Positions 45,272 to 56,084 of a DNA stretch of 64,000 bases are shown piece by piece. The stretch is from contig JARGXX010000017.1 in assembly GCA_030374765.1 (NCBI GenBank), positions 1-64,000 on the forward strand, written 5' to 3'. Under the pieces are notes generated by a model. It did no database searches. It was not told the DNA's origin and saw nothing but the letters and a program-made list of their open reading frames with translations. Made by a program: the position numbers and the translations under genes. The first letter of the stretch is position 1; each line of letters opens with the position of its first letter. This DNA is from Agarophyton chilense. Taxonomy: Eukaryota; Rhodophyta; Florideophyceae; Gracilariales; Gracilariaceae.

Positions 45272-46523
45272 ATTGGTGATTTCAGGCGGCCAGTGTTGAC
45301 GGTGCTCCAACGACGCGTAACTAGCCCACTGGCAATCCTGTTCGTCGTATCAACAGTTGTGGGGCTCGGTATATTCCCATGCACACTGCCCCCACTCGAA
45401 ATAATCAAATAAAAATCCCATCGCAAGTGGAGCACGTGGTAAGCAGTGCTATCTAAGCGCCTTGCGAACAAGAAAACAAGGTTAAGTATAAAACTGAGAC
45501 ACTCTTGCCAAGCTCGTGGACCAAGGCCACCGGAACCCATTTGACGACATTTTTCAGAACGAATCTCTCATTCACTCTTAAAAACGGTGCGAGAATTGTC
45601 ACGTCACCCTCTTCAGCTGCGTCTTATGCTGTCATATATACTTCCAACTTTTTAGGGTCGAAGAAGAGCTCATTCGCTACTTTACCTCCATATTTCTCGT
45701 AAAGCAAAACCTTTCCAGGTATCACCGCAGATTATGAACGGCCCCTGGCACCCAACTTAACGCGGATCAATTCCCCCATCAATATTTTAATTGAAGGACT
45801 TTTATGCTCAGACATTCTACATGAAGGTGACCGCTGGTTCCCAAGTCGTGTGTCCTCGTAATCCTCAGCCGGCTCGTCCTCGTTTTTCACAGCGTTTATC
45901 GCATGACGCCTTACTGTGAGACTCTTTCATCTAGTAGACCATAAAAGTACTTATTTTATGCTAACTAGCGTTATCTTCATCACTGTCGAAACATAACAGG
46001 CGCAAAAGTTCTAAGAAACGGCTCCAGCGAGCAGAACTTCATCGTCAGCAGGGTTGGTCAATATCTGAAGCCGCACTTTTCGAAGTGCTGCTGTCCTTGC
46101 ACTATGAACCCCTCCAGGAACGGAGTCTCGAGATCCGTCAATAGTTCCAGAGACAGAGGCCTTCTCCTGATCCCATACCCTAGATTTTTTCGATTCAAAG
46201 ATTTCGTATGGTGTCGAATATCTACTCATCGTACTCTTGTACAACTCAAATCACGCAAATGCCATCAATTCCTAAATTCAAAAGTGTTCTTCTGGTAACA
46301 CCATAAAAATCAGTCCTTCGCACACAAAACATAAAGCAATTGTTTCACGGCATCCAGAACCAAAGGCGCAAGTTATGATTGGCGGGTTTTCTAGACACCA
46401 AAGAAAGAGAAAATAGATCTATACACAAGCGTTTGTTATTCATAAATACATAATAGAACGAAAGGGATACAGCACAATACCATTGTAAAACCACCGACAA
46501 GTGGTTACAGAGTTCAGCCCTAC
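45272..46523. other. No gene recognised
   Basis: Short frames on both strands, none with a recognisable domain. Confidence 0.35.
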
Positions 46524-47136
46524 TCAAAATAAATTGAGCAGCCATAACACTTGAATCTTTGGACTACTTTCTGAGACTTTTGTTTGGTCTAATTGCGATG
46601 AAGTTGGAGAGGTGGAATGGTCGTCATCTGGCTTATCGAGCACGTAGATTCCGGCTCCACAGTCTTGAGTGTTTCCCAAATCGAGCGGCTTATTTCCAAA
46701 CTTCTTAGAGAGATATTGGTCTTCGTTTGGCTGTTGTTGATAATCACTATTCAAATTCGATACTAATTCTCTAAATGCTTTCATGAAGTCGTCTTCGTCT
46801 GCATTAGTTTCGACGTCTTCCACACTTTCCACCATAATACGCTTGATGCCCAATCTTCTTTGGTTCTCGTCTTTCTGCAAGCGCCTGAAGTCCTAAGGCA
46901 CTTTCTGGTGATACGATTCGTCATCTTGACGATAGCTCATATTCGCAAAAATTGCAAGTTCTCCCCGAGTGACAGCTGGTAAAGTCATGATCGCACTTTA
47001 GATATATGAGGTGTTGGTTGCAGATATGGCAGCGCCAGTAGCTAGAACGAAAAGGGTTGATGCAGGAGCAAGTGGAGACTGAATGGATGAAGCGCGACGA
47101 GCAACTCATACGATTGAACAACACAGGAACAGACAA
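46524..47136 (-). pseudogene. Unassigned gene with a Cys-rich N-terminus and acidic C-terminus
   Basis: Minus strand, two frames. The first (47136-46921) ends in a cysteine cluster: WRCHICNQHLIYLKC, then CHSGRTCNFCEYELSSR, possibly zinc-binding (C-x2-C pairs). The second (46880-46524) begins MQKDENQRRLGIKRIMVESV, continues acidic (VETNADEDDFMKAFRELV) and ends Ser-rich. A stop separates them. It could be the zinc finger of a transposase or a transcription regulator; not resolved. Confidence 0.35.
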
Positions 47137-47949
47137 GATAGTCAGGGCGAGTTATCGACGCCAGTCAGGTATAAAGGTAGTGTTGGGTTTCATTGAAGGG
47201 CATGGAAGGGAGATTGAAGCGACGGACAGAAATGTGTTGAACCACGGTCTCTTTCGGGTGAGAAATACCAGCCAGCAGTAGGATAGGTGGCCATGAGCGG
47301 GTTGGGCTGGAACAAAGAGGGGCCGAAAATGGCTTCTTTAGCTTTGCGTTGCGGGGGAAGTCATGTCAAGCGTTGACGCGCTGGAGATTAGCGCCAAGGT
47401 GAATAGTGGAAGCGCTACTTTCGGCGGTGGGTTTGATAATCCGAGAACGGTGATATAGCGATAGTTTTGGCGTTTAGGGCTATATATTGTTGGGCGCTGA
47501 TTAAAGGTGGGCAGCGTGTAAGACTGGAGCATTCTTTCGCTCTACTTTTTGGCCAGGGTTGCGATTGTTTATGAGAGGTCATGAATCTACTTGACGATTC
47601 CCTCAATTCAAATTTCGAGATGGGAAATGGGGAGAAAACTGAAGTGAGCACCGTTCTAAGCTATGCCTGACAATGATTTTGGACAGACAAAGTTACACGT
47701 CTTCGTGGTTGAAACTGGGATGCAAAAAGTACATGGCATCGAAAGTTTAGGAAGAACAATAGGTTATCCCAGCGAGGAATAAGAGGGATCTTAAACGGCC
47801 TGGGACTGCTTGTGTTATTGCTTTGGAACTCTTCTGATGGTGAAATAGTTCAAGTAAACGTTCGAACAGCGTTGGAGAGCGAAACGCTACGCGCGTCATG
47901 CATCCCGTGAACTTTTTAAGGGCTTCCGAGCGCTTTCTTCTCCCCACTA
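47137..47949. other. No gene recognised
   Basis: Several short overlapping frames on both strands with no recognisable domain. Confidence 0.3.
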
Positions 47950-48273
47950 GTGCGCAGCAGATTTACATCCTGCGCTTCTTTCTATCATCGTCCACATTTT
48001 CGACCCCTGCCACTGTTGTCTTTTGCGCACTCTCCCCAAATCCATAGTAATTTCAGCTTACCTTCACCACCTCTGATACATTGCTTCACACAGAATACAG
48101 TCGCATCCACGGGACAGATCCACATCACGTCCGAATCCGCACTCTCGCTTTTGAGGCCATCCGTTCTATTTCTTGTATACGTCATACAAAAAGATCTAAA
48201 TCTCACCACCAAAAACGCTTCTCGCGCTGTTCTTCAGTTTCTTCCCTCTGATCGGGTGATTGCGTGCTGGTGA
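47950..48273 (+). pseudogene. Possible histone-fold-like fragment (very tentative)
   Basis: A 107-codon frame whose second half, IHITSESALSLLRPSVLFLV followed by IQKDLNLTTKNASRAVLQFL and SDRVIAC, has the rhythm of a histone-fold protein of the NF-Y/CBF type (I-x-I/V-S/T-x-EAL ... R-x-x-x-x-x-x-D-V). The first half is low-complexity Ser/Pro/Phe. The match is weak and could be chance. Confidence 0.2.
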
Positions 48274-49200
48274 TCGCATTGAGGTTTGGCAGCTCCTTAT
48301 CCCCTTCATTTCAACATTTGGCTCATGAAAGAGAATGGTACAGTTTTCAGAAATCTCGTCTGCGATCGAATGGAGTCAGAATTCACGACGACTTGTCGTC
48401 GCAGCAGAAAGCCATGTGACTGTGTTCACACTTAAAAAACGGCAACCAGGAGTTCGGATTAAATTACATGTAACTCAAATAAGCAGAAGAGAAAGTGCAA
48501 TAGCGAACTAACGAGAGCGATAAAGGTATAAACAACTACAATACTCTTCCCAAACTATTTCGGAGTATCAGTAAAAAGAATGAAGATCTTTTCTCTGATA
48601 CTCTCCGTTCTCCTCACAAAAATGCTTTAATTTCTTTAATAAGCTTCCATGGTTTCCTTCCAGCAAGTGGAGAAGCTCCTGGTCGTTCAATTCTCGCGCT
48701 CGCTTGATATGATATCAACTTTTAGTCAATTACTGTGCGAACTTCATCTCTCTCTCCACATCATTCACTAAAAAATCTTCTTCTCTTCTCTCCACGGCCA
48801 CGTGCCTTTCATGCGCAAGATTCTTCTATAGGATTTTATTCTGTTCCTTTGAAATACGGTTGGAAGATGCGATCTTTTTTTGGCACTTCCCCGTTATGCT
48901 AATTGCTACTGCTGCTACGTTTTCCAAAACTCCGTTTTAACAACCGCGAATCTTGTCGATCATCCCCTAACACCGCTCTCTCCAATCATCCGTCATCTTC
49001 TTTACTTAGCTTGGACACATTTTCCGCAAGCTCTTCAACTTCATTAGGCGTCCCAATTCGACAAACATGTAAAATCTTAAACGCACGTTTTTAATCGACT
49101 GTGAGCTCCCCATTCGCCTTCATCGCGAGAAATATGTATGTCCTAGACACGTCATTCTGCCCAGACTTAGACCAATTGGATCTTATCATTGTAAAAAGTT
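48274..49200. other. No gene recognised
   Basis: AT-rich, no long open frame and no motif recognised. Confidence 0.4.
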
Positions 49201-49901
49201 TCATATTCCATTCAACTGATTCTTCAAAACTACTGCATCTCGGAAGCCAACATATATTGAACTAATTTTAATCTCTTCCATCGGCCCACTGAAGCATTCC
49301 TTAGAATCCACGTTGTAATTGTTTAAACTCATTTCCACCACGTTCCAATAGGAGTCTTTCGTAACACCGCAACATAGTTCGACAGGCGCCAATGTTTTGA
49401 TCACAGCCAAATTCAGAGTATTTTTCGACTATTCGTCATCATGTAAAAGGAACCACAAGCAAAGGAATTCGTTCAACGTAAAAGACAGGGGGGAGTTAGC
49501 CCTTTTCTCCTTTTGGTAAGAGGACTTTTTTCCTTCTTTCCTGTTCCAAGCAACTCCTTTCAGCGAAAAGGGCTTCTGATATTCGTCGTTTTTCGGTGAA
49601 ATGGAGCTTTTGAATTACATCGTTGACAATTGGGAGCTTCGTTAACAAGTCGCAATCCTTTAGGGCCTTCTCATCATAACTGAAAAACTCTTTAAACTCT
49701 TGGTTTCGATTGACGAAGTCCATAATCGTTGCCTCTTTGAAGCTTTCCGTATATACAGAGAGCAGAAGAAGCGATAATTGTTCCGCCTTCGTCTTGTTTC
49801 GAATGACTAAGTTCCAGTAGTTCGAATAAAGCTTCTAATTCTTTACTTTCTTCGTAAATAGAAATGAATAAAGTGTTTTTAGTCGGCCTTCTTCTGCCCA
49901 T
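49201..49901 (-). pseudogene. Unassigned decayed gene
   Basis: Three consecutive minus-strand frames: 49901-49692 (ISIYEESKELEALFELLELS), 49723-49496 (MDFVNRNQEFKEFFSYDEKA, then FTEKRRISEALFAERSCLEQ) and 49410-49201 (VIKTLAPVELCCGVTKDSYW). The charged, helical composition and common direction suggest one gene of over 200 residues broken by shifts. No family recognised. Confidence 0.35.
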
Positions 49902-50693
49902 GACGGTTTATTGTAGCGAGTTACAGTCTCCGCCGACTAAGGAGCTGTTGATTGAGAGGGGGGGGGAGGCGATGCATGAGAGGCAATTTGAAAACCAATA
50001 CTAGTGGCAGATGCTGTTGTTGGTGGATAATCCGATCGTAATTCCGAAAGAAGCGGAATCGCAGCCGCCTTCTTTTGTGGACCGCGACAAAATGAGCTTG
50101 AAGGTTGAATGTTTTGCTTTGCTTCATGAAAACAAGATTCGAAGACACTGCCGTGAAATGGTACTTCGAAGGAGAGCAGGGGAGGTGCAGAGCACAGATG
50201 TTGGTGGACTTACAAAGTGTAGCACAATATATATTTATAAGAGTCTGACAAGCAATATTTAGTTCCCAGGTACTGTCATTCAACCGGAATGGTCTTCGGT
50301 CCAATCTCGATTCAAAATTTAAAATGTTTCCAGATGAGCTTACTACATATTGGGCACATGAATATGTGAGGTCCAAGTGTATCTGTACGGAACATGAAAT
50401 GGGCAGCAAGCACTGCGATTTCCAAGTTTGGTGTAAAGCACTCGTATCGTACTACGACATTTTCGAAATGCTAGTTTAGTGTGCTATATAGCTATGTTGG
50501 AGCGCAAACTCCTGAAAATTTTAGTGGAATTGCAGTTCGAGCCAGTTCACACCAGTTGCACAGCAAAATTTTTAATTCTTCGGAATTATCGTTTTCATTC
50601 CTCCTAGAACCCACAGTGCTAGTTGCAGTTCGATGATAGTTTAATGTTTCCTTCCTTTTCTATCTAGTGTCACATTCACGAACGTCACCAGCA
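49902..50693. other. Unassigned; one short plus-strand frame
   Basis: The frame 50011-50262 (MLLLVDNPIVIPKEAESQPP..., CFALLHENKIRRHCREMVLR) is coding-like and is preceded in frame by about 30 codons and a stop. No domain recognised. The rest is AT-rich. Confidence 0.3.
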
Positions 50694-51413
50694 TCACCGA
50701 TCAGCAACCAATTCTTTGTCAAAATATATTTCCTTCATCAACTCCCTTCCCCCACATCGGAACCGAGAACTCATTTGGTACCCAGCCATTGCTTCACCGG
50801 AAACAACATCGCATAAAACTACCGGGTTACACTCTCTACCCCCGCCCACCGCTTGCCTCGGCTCACTCAGTCCTCTCTGCCTCCGCACTCTTTCTTCCCA
50901 TCTCCGAAACGCCTTATCGCCCCAACCCCCTCCTCCTCCTCCAGAACACTCTCTAATTCCCTCTTGCCCTGCTCTTCAATAGCCATCTTCCTTCTCAATC
51001 TCTGTCCCAAATCTACCGCATTTATCACCGTCTTTTTCCCCACCCTGCCTTCATTCCCCTCATCCCCCTTCGCCCTGTCGTAAACAAGACTCCATCCCAA
51101 TCTCCTCTTCCTCTTTTCTCCCCCTTTCATCCCCCTTGTCCCTCTGCAGTCCCTTCAAAGCCCTTCCTAGCTGCGAACCACGCCCCTCCAGCTGGCGCGC
51201 TCTCTCCCACACCTCCTTGGTCTCCTATATCAGATGCTGCTCCCATTCCCGTCCTCGCTCCCTCACCACTTTTAACTGTCGCATAACGCGTTCCTCCAGA
51301 TGGCTATAATGTTCCTTTATCGCCTGCATCCCCCTGACAAGACGCTCAACTGTGTCCAGCGGCAAAAGACACCCATTTCTCCTTTCCTCCAGCTGATGCA
51401 GCGCCTCAGTCAC
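50694..51413 (-). pseudogene. Unassigned coiled-coil-like coding region
   Basis: Minus-strand frames rich in Glu, Arg and Leu: 51413-51225 (LEERRNGCLLPLDTVERLVR, then HYSHLEERVMRQLKVVRERG) and 51130-50867 (KGGEKRKRRLG, then ELESVLEEEEGVGAIRRFGD). The bias and direction recall the accessory coiled-coil gene of the Plavaka-like elements, but no aligned block was found. The plus strand is strongly pyrimidine-rich as a result. Confidence 0.35.
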
Positions 51414-51499
51414 TGATTCGGTGTGGTGTTAATGACGGGGGGTACTTTTAGTGAAACAGGGGTTGCAATAAGACTTCGGTAAATGACGTTAGAGTGTGC

Positions 51500-52677
51500 T
51501 CCATGTCCGGATGGGCAGTAATACCAATCTGCACGTTGCAGATCTGCAACAAAAGGATGGCAGATATTGCATCATCCCAATTTTACAGACCTACTATCAT
51601 GTTGGGGAACTCGAGCTTCTGCCACACAAACCAGGGAAACGGTCCAGCATCCACAAAGAAGGATTGGCTGAACAAGTTGCGATGCCTAGCTCTTTGTCCG
51701 TTCTGCGCCGGTTTCTATCGCTCGTATCCGATATCGAACTTTCTGAGCTTCGCCGATGACACCTCGCGAGAAAGTTCCATTAGATGCTTTTCCAACTCCA
51801 AGAAGCGTTGGTTGAAGACCTCCTTGTTCATGGAGACATTTGGCCCCAAACATCGAGGCCGATCATGTGTTTCTCACGTATTAATACAGCAACAGCGGCC
51901 AGTAAGTCGGCGGGAGTCGGTTGCTCAATTGCCAGCTCGGTCGAGGAGGGAGCGAGCTTTGCAGAATCGACTGGGGCTTGGAACAACTGCATCATCGCGC
52001 CAACGACGGTGGAGATGTGATTCTCCGAGAAGACGGCCAGCAGGGCCTCGACATGAGGGGGGAGGCGGTGGTCTAGTGGCATAGACGCGCTCTTCCACAG
52101 CAAATGGTCCATGAACTTGGCCGCTGCGCCGAGAACAAGCTCAGTGACCTTTTTAAATGTGACGTTGAAACGCGAGATGAGCTGCCTATACTTGGGGACG
52201 GTGGCTTCGAACTTCATCTGCTCCGGGTGCTGTATGCAGTCGAAAAGAAGGCTTATCATATTGGGGTAGCCTTCGGACTCCTTGCGGAAGAGGTGATAGC
52301 CCTTTGGTGTGAACCACATCCTTGTCCGCACTCTCTCTTTCTCAAAGGCGTGTTTGGCTTCGGGGCGAAGAATAGCCAACCCGTTTTGGCCCAAATCGTT
52401 CAGAAGCCCTTCGTTTGAGAGGGACCCAAATGAGAGAAGCGCGTCTACGACTGAGCGGAAGATGGGAAGGCGAGAAGGGTTGGGGTCGGAGGCACTCGGG
52501 GGCTTGAGTACGTTTGAAAGAGAGAAATTGTGTCGGCGAGAGAGCCTGAACTGAGCTGAAGGTTGCGGTTTTCGGTAAAATCTTCGAAACATTAGTCAGA
52601 GAGGTGAGTTTAATAAGAGATTCAAAGAGAGAGATGTCGGACTGGCTGGGACCCACACAACCGTCGGGGAGATTCAT
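51500..52677 (-). pseudogene. THO complex subunit 2 (THO2/THOC2-like) relic
   Basis: THO2 is the large scaffold of the THO/TREX complex that couples transcription to mRNA export. The open frame 52592-51828 (254 codons) contains RTRMWFTPKGYHLFRKESEG, matching the family pattern (T-x-L-x-Y-x-x-x-K/x-x-NLLREE-x-EGY-x-KL). It is followed by YRQLISRFNVTFKKVTELVL in the place of the LIG-x-F-x-LDPNRV-x-D-x-x-L block and PTPADLLAAVAVLIREKHMI in the place of the later TP-x-SL-x-x-x-AA-x-L block. An earlier start (52677, MNLPDGCVGPSQSD) lies in another frame and may be the true N-terminus. Downstream, shifted frames continue to about 51500 (MNKEVFNQRFLELEKHLMEL). Full THO2 proteins exceed 1000 residues, so this is a fragment. 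Confidence 0.65.
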
Positions 52678-52681
52678 AATA

Positions 52682-53345
52682 TTACAGAAGTATTAATGTG
52701 AGAAAGATGTGTTGTGTAGAAGATACAATGCAGATTTTGCGGAAAGCACGCGTTGATCCATGTAACCGAAAGATTAGAAATTGCACAAAGAAGGGCGAGG
52801 TTTTTTTTGGGGAAGAGCGGGAGTTGGGAAGGGAAGAAAGCGCGGCGCGCAGGGGCGCACTAAAGTGGGGCGCCGACCATCGGCTTGGTGCGGTCGATCG
52901 TGGGCTGCGTTGCGAGGAGTGTGGTGGAAGCAGTGATAGAATGGGATTTGGTGAAGGCGGGGGTGTGGGATTTGGGTTTGTTCGGGGGGTTCGTAGTGAA
53001 AGTTGGGATGGTGCCGGTGGTTGAGGGGGAGCTGGTGCGGGGGTTAGTTGTTGACGGGGTTGCAGCGGTGGTTGAGGGGGATTGGGTGCGGGGGTTCGTT
53101 GAAGACGGGGTAGCGGCGGCATTGGATGTTTTGGTTGTGGTGGTACAAACGTTGATTTTGAAGGCGGAGTTGGGGTTTACAGTGGATTTGGTAGGAAATG
53201 GGGGAAGGTGTGTCGCACTGGGGAGGGTGGTGGAGAGGATGTGACAATGTGATGGTTAGTTGCAAACCGGGGTTGTTGTGGCAAATGATGTTTTGGTGAT
53301 TGTGGTACAAACGTTGGTTAAAAAGGCGGAGTTGGGGTCGGCAGT
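52682..53345 (-). repeat. Proline-coding low-complexity region with tandem duplications
   Basis: The minus strand reads as a Pro/Ser/Gln-rich peptide (PAPNPPQPPLQPRQQLTPAP). Two 51-bp units lie in tandem at 53016-53066 and 53067-53117 (each starting GGTGGTTGAGG). A second repeat (GTGGTACAAACGTTG...AAGGCGGAGTTGGGG) occurs near 53139-53180 and 53301-53335. It could be a linker of a decayed gene; no domain recognised. Confidence 0.55.
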
Positions 53346-53640
53346 GTATCTAGGAACAACCATGGGCTTTTGAGACTCAACATCTGCGGTGGTGATGGCG
53401 GCTGACCCTGGTCGTAAAAATTCCTTGGTTGCAGGGCCTGTTCCTCCATATGCAGCGTGACTAGTAGCTGCTAAATCCTTCAGCTATGCAGTGCCACCGC
53501 TCTGTTATTAACCTGGAGCCATGCCTTTCGCAGAATTAGATGAATGGTTCTCGTTTGGAAATATTTGCGTGCTCTTCTTTGCCCCGTAGGATCTAAGCGC
53601 TAGTTCTTCCATCAGTTTTGATACTCTGGGCTTAAACCTA
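53346..53640. other. No gene seen
   Basis: Short intergenic stretch, no supported frame. Confidence 0.4.
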
Positions 53641-54402
53641 TTAGGTTCTTTCTGTGAATCCGGTCATTCTAAAGTCGAATTCGTGATTTGATTCATCGGT
53701 CATGGATGATTCAGGCTGCCTCGGTCCTTTTATATCATGCCTGCTGTTTGATCCCCGTGAATCTATGCTTGAAAGAGAGCCTTTGATACCTGTTTTCTGT
53801 TGGAGAGGATGAAACTGCCTACCACACAGGATCAAGCCGTGTGATATTAACGATCCTGTAGTGTTCTTTCCCAAAATGAACTCGTCTCTAGATGTATCGG
53901 TATGTAATCCGTTTTTAGGGATACGTGACATGAGATCACCAACAGATGGACCATTAGGAGCAGATATGGTCAAAAGACTAGGCGACTTTCTCTTTGTAAA
54001 TGCGGTAATATCACTTAGGCGAGCTGCCGACGGTGATAAGGGCTCAAGAGGCCAGCTATGTGGTGAAGGGCCTTGCCTATGATATCCATCACTGCACTTC
54101 AGGTTGTTCAAGGCAGTGGTAAGGTCAAATGGGTCTCGCGAACGTATTGAGCGTTCCAGAGGTTCATGACACCCATTGCGAAAATGCGGAAACCTTCCAG
54201 GAAGGAGGCCCCTATTATCCTCGCCAATCAAGGAAGCATGAATCAAATTGTTATATCTTCTATCCTTCGGCATCCATCCAGTGGTAAATGAAGGCGCAAT
54301 AGCCGGAGGGATTAACAGGGTACTCGGTGTGAATATCCATGGAAGTCGACCTACTGGAGCGTATTTGATGGCATTAAGCACCCCCTCAGAGACACTACTC
54401 AC
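53641..54402 (-). CDS. Unassigned protein, open C-terminal 253 codons
   Basis: A clean minus-strand frame of 253 codons that has no ATG at its beginning; the codon before it is TAA. It is probably the 3' part of a gene whose upstream exon or frame is lost or spliced. Composition is Ser/Pro/Arg-rich with low hydrophobicity, suggesting a largely disordered protein: LIGEDNRGLLPGRFPHFRN, SDITAFTKRKSPSLLTISAP, SSIDSRGSNSRHDIKGPRQP. No domain recognised. Confidence 0.45.
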   Translation of the reverse strand: MSSVSEGVLNAIKYAPVGRLPWIFTPSTLLIPPAIAPSFTTGWMPKDRRYNNLIHASLIGEDNRGLLPGRFPHFRNGCHEPLERSIRSRDPFDLTTALNNLKCSDGYHRQGPSPHSWPLEPLSPSAARLSDITAFTKRKSPSLLTISAPNGPSVGDLMSRIPKNGLHTDTSRDEFILGKNTTGSLISHGLILCGRQFHPLQQKTGIKGSLSSIDSRGSNSRHDIKGPRQPESSMTDESNHEFDFRMTGFTERT

Positions 54403-54723
54403 TTAGTTTGGTGCTAAATCTGGCGCAATCTTACATGGATGAGTTCGAGAAACGGAACAGAAAGACATATCGGGGTCATTTACAGCTCTACAGGCCTACC
54501 ATAGCCACCACCCAGCACTAGACAATGCTTCGGTTTGTTCGTTACACCCCTGAAGACCTCTAGTAATGCTTGCGTGCTGGTATTGTGTTATGTACACGTC
54601 CCAAGAATTAGTCTCACGTGACACCCGACATCAACGCTTTTCGTTTGGACGTCTGCTTAATCGCTTACCCAGGTTCTCTATCCGAGGAAACAGGCCATGA
54701 CTCTCGCGTAGTAGTCGCTGCCA
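54403..54723. other. No gene recognised
   Basis: Could hold the 5' part of the minus-strand gene that ends at 53641 or the upstream region of the plus-strand gene at 54724; no signal decides. Confidence 0.3.
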
Positions 54724-56047
54724 ATGTTGATGAACACGCCGAACGGGGAGAAGAAGGTCTTTGGGAAGGCATTTGTAAGGGGTGCCGTTGATTCGACGGG
54801 GGGGCTTACTGGAGATATGGTGAGAAAGTTGCATGGTAACACACTGTTCGGGAAGGCGAAGGAGGAACTCGTGGTGGTATGGAAGGTGTTGATTTAGGTT
54901 GCGAAAGGAATGGATTACTCTTATCCATTCAAAACCAGAGATACAGTACCGAACAGTCTGGGAGATGTGGAGAACAACTCTTTCTATTACTGGGGCGTGA
55001 ACATTATGAAACGTTATGGTGGCGAAGCGGCGATTCTTTCACTGAAACCGTCCTCCGCTCCGTCTGCATCTCCAGCCAAGAAGACCTCCCAAGACGGTGA
55101 TGGTGAGCAGCCCGGCGGAGGCGAGGACGATCCGTTAGCTTTTTGGCTTGAGCGACAACGAAGGAGATCAGGTACACCGCGCAACTTTGCGTCCCAGCTT
55201 CAATACGACTATCACCAGCGGGCGGACCAAGGTTGTGACATTGAGGGATCCGAGCAAAGGACGCAGCGCGACTCCGAGAAAGCCGCCTTTGAATCTTGCC
55301 GGGGGCAGTGGACTAAGGACTCCACAAACACAGACCCCGGAGACTGCCGTTTCGCCAAAACCAAAGGCTTTGGCGATGGCTGCGAGCACTGGTGGCGACG
55401 GAGGTCAGATCCAGGCAGTGTATCAGCCTGAAGTGGCAGAAGCTATTGTGGAGGGGATGAGAAGCGCCCGGATGGAAGTAAAGTACGCACAGCTGCCTGT
55501 TGATGAAGGAGAGGGCAGTGATGATGGTGAGATGAAGTTCGTGGGATCGAGGGTATTGGCTACGGAGGCAGAAGTTGACTTGTTCGATAACAGGGATGAG
55601 CCGCCTCCTGATAATATCCACGAGAGTCTACTGGATTCTGATTTCAACATGAGCGACTACACATACGACACGTACGTCGTGGACATTCGCCTTATCAAGA
55701 TTCCGGAGGCCTTCATCTCTAATGTAGGCAGATGTGCGGAGAACAGGCGGACTACTCTTTTGAGTAAGATGCGCACGGAGAGGAAGATTTCTTTCATGGA
55801 GATTTCTCTTCGGAGGGACTTCCGGGCGGTTAGTACGCAGGTATGGGTGATGTGGGAGGGGAATAGTTGGTAGTGAGGTAGAGGGACGCTGTTGTTGAAA
55901 GCGTGGCCTGTGAACAAGTAGACGGCGACCCTGTCGACAAGGTAGGCGACCCTGTCGACAAGATAGGTGACCCTGCCGATAAGGGAGAGTGTGAGAGCGA
56001 AGAAGGAGCCGTCGGCAAAGAAGGCGATGGAGGGGGGTCTGTATAGA
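54724..56047 (+). pseudogene. Unassigned gene with a conserved-looking N-terminus and a repeat C-terminus
   Basis: Starts at ATG 54724. The first frame reads GEKKVFGKAFVRGAVDSTGG, then GNTLFGKAKEELVVVWKVLI, is stopped by TAG at 54895-54897, and continues MDYSYPFKTRDTVPNSLGDV and YYWGVNIMKRYGGEAAILSL. Near 55146 the frame changes to one open to 55873, with a basic linker (TKVVTLRDPSKGRSATPRKP) and an acidic part (LPVDEGEGSDDGEMKFVGSR, LFDNRDEPPPDNIHESLLDS). CAG|GTATGG at about 55840 could be a 5' splice site. After it a frame with GDPVDK repeats ends at TAG 56045-56047. Errors, introns or decay all could explain the breaks. No family recognised. Confidence 0.45.
55924..55986 (+). repeat. 21-bp tandem repeat, three copies, coding GDPVDK(V/I)
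   Basis: Three 21-bp units (GGCGACCCTGTCGACAAGGTA and two variants) encode Gly-Asp-Pro-Val/Ala-Asp-Lys-x. Most differences fall at third codon positions or are conservative, which suggests the peptide was under selection. Confidence 0.85.
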
Positions 56048-56054
56048 GGAAAGG

Positions 56055-56084
56055 AGAGAAAGGGAGAGAAAGGGAGAGAAAGGG
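56055..56084 (+). repeat. Purine-rich 10-bp tandem repeat
   Basis: Three copies of GAGAAAGGGA in a longer purine-rich stretch; simple repeat. Confidence 0.7.

Noticed and set aside
50867..51413. A third copy of the Plavaka accessory gene
   Set aside because: Only composition and coiled-coil character are similar; no conserved block such as YGFAR or YAKLE could be found.
52698..53244. Plus-strand Gly/Val-rich frames
   Set aside because: They arise from tandem G-rich repeats; the minus strand gives a Pro-rich peptide and neither has a domain.
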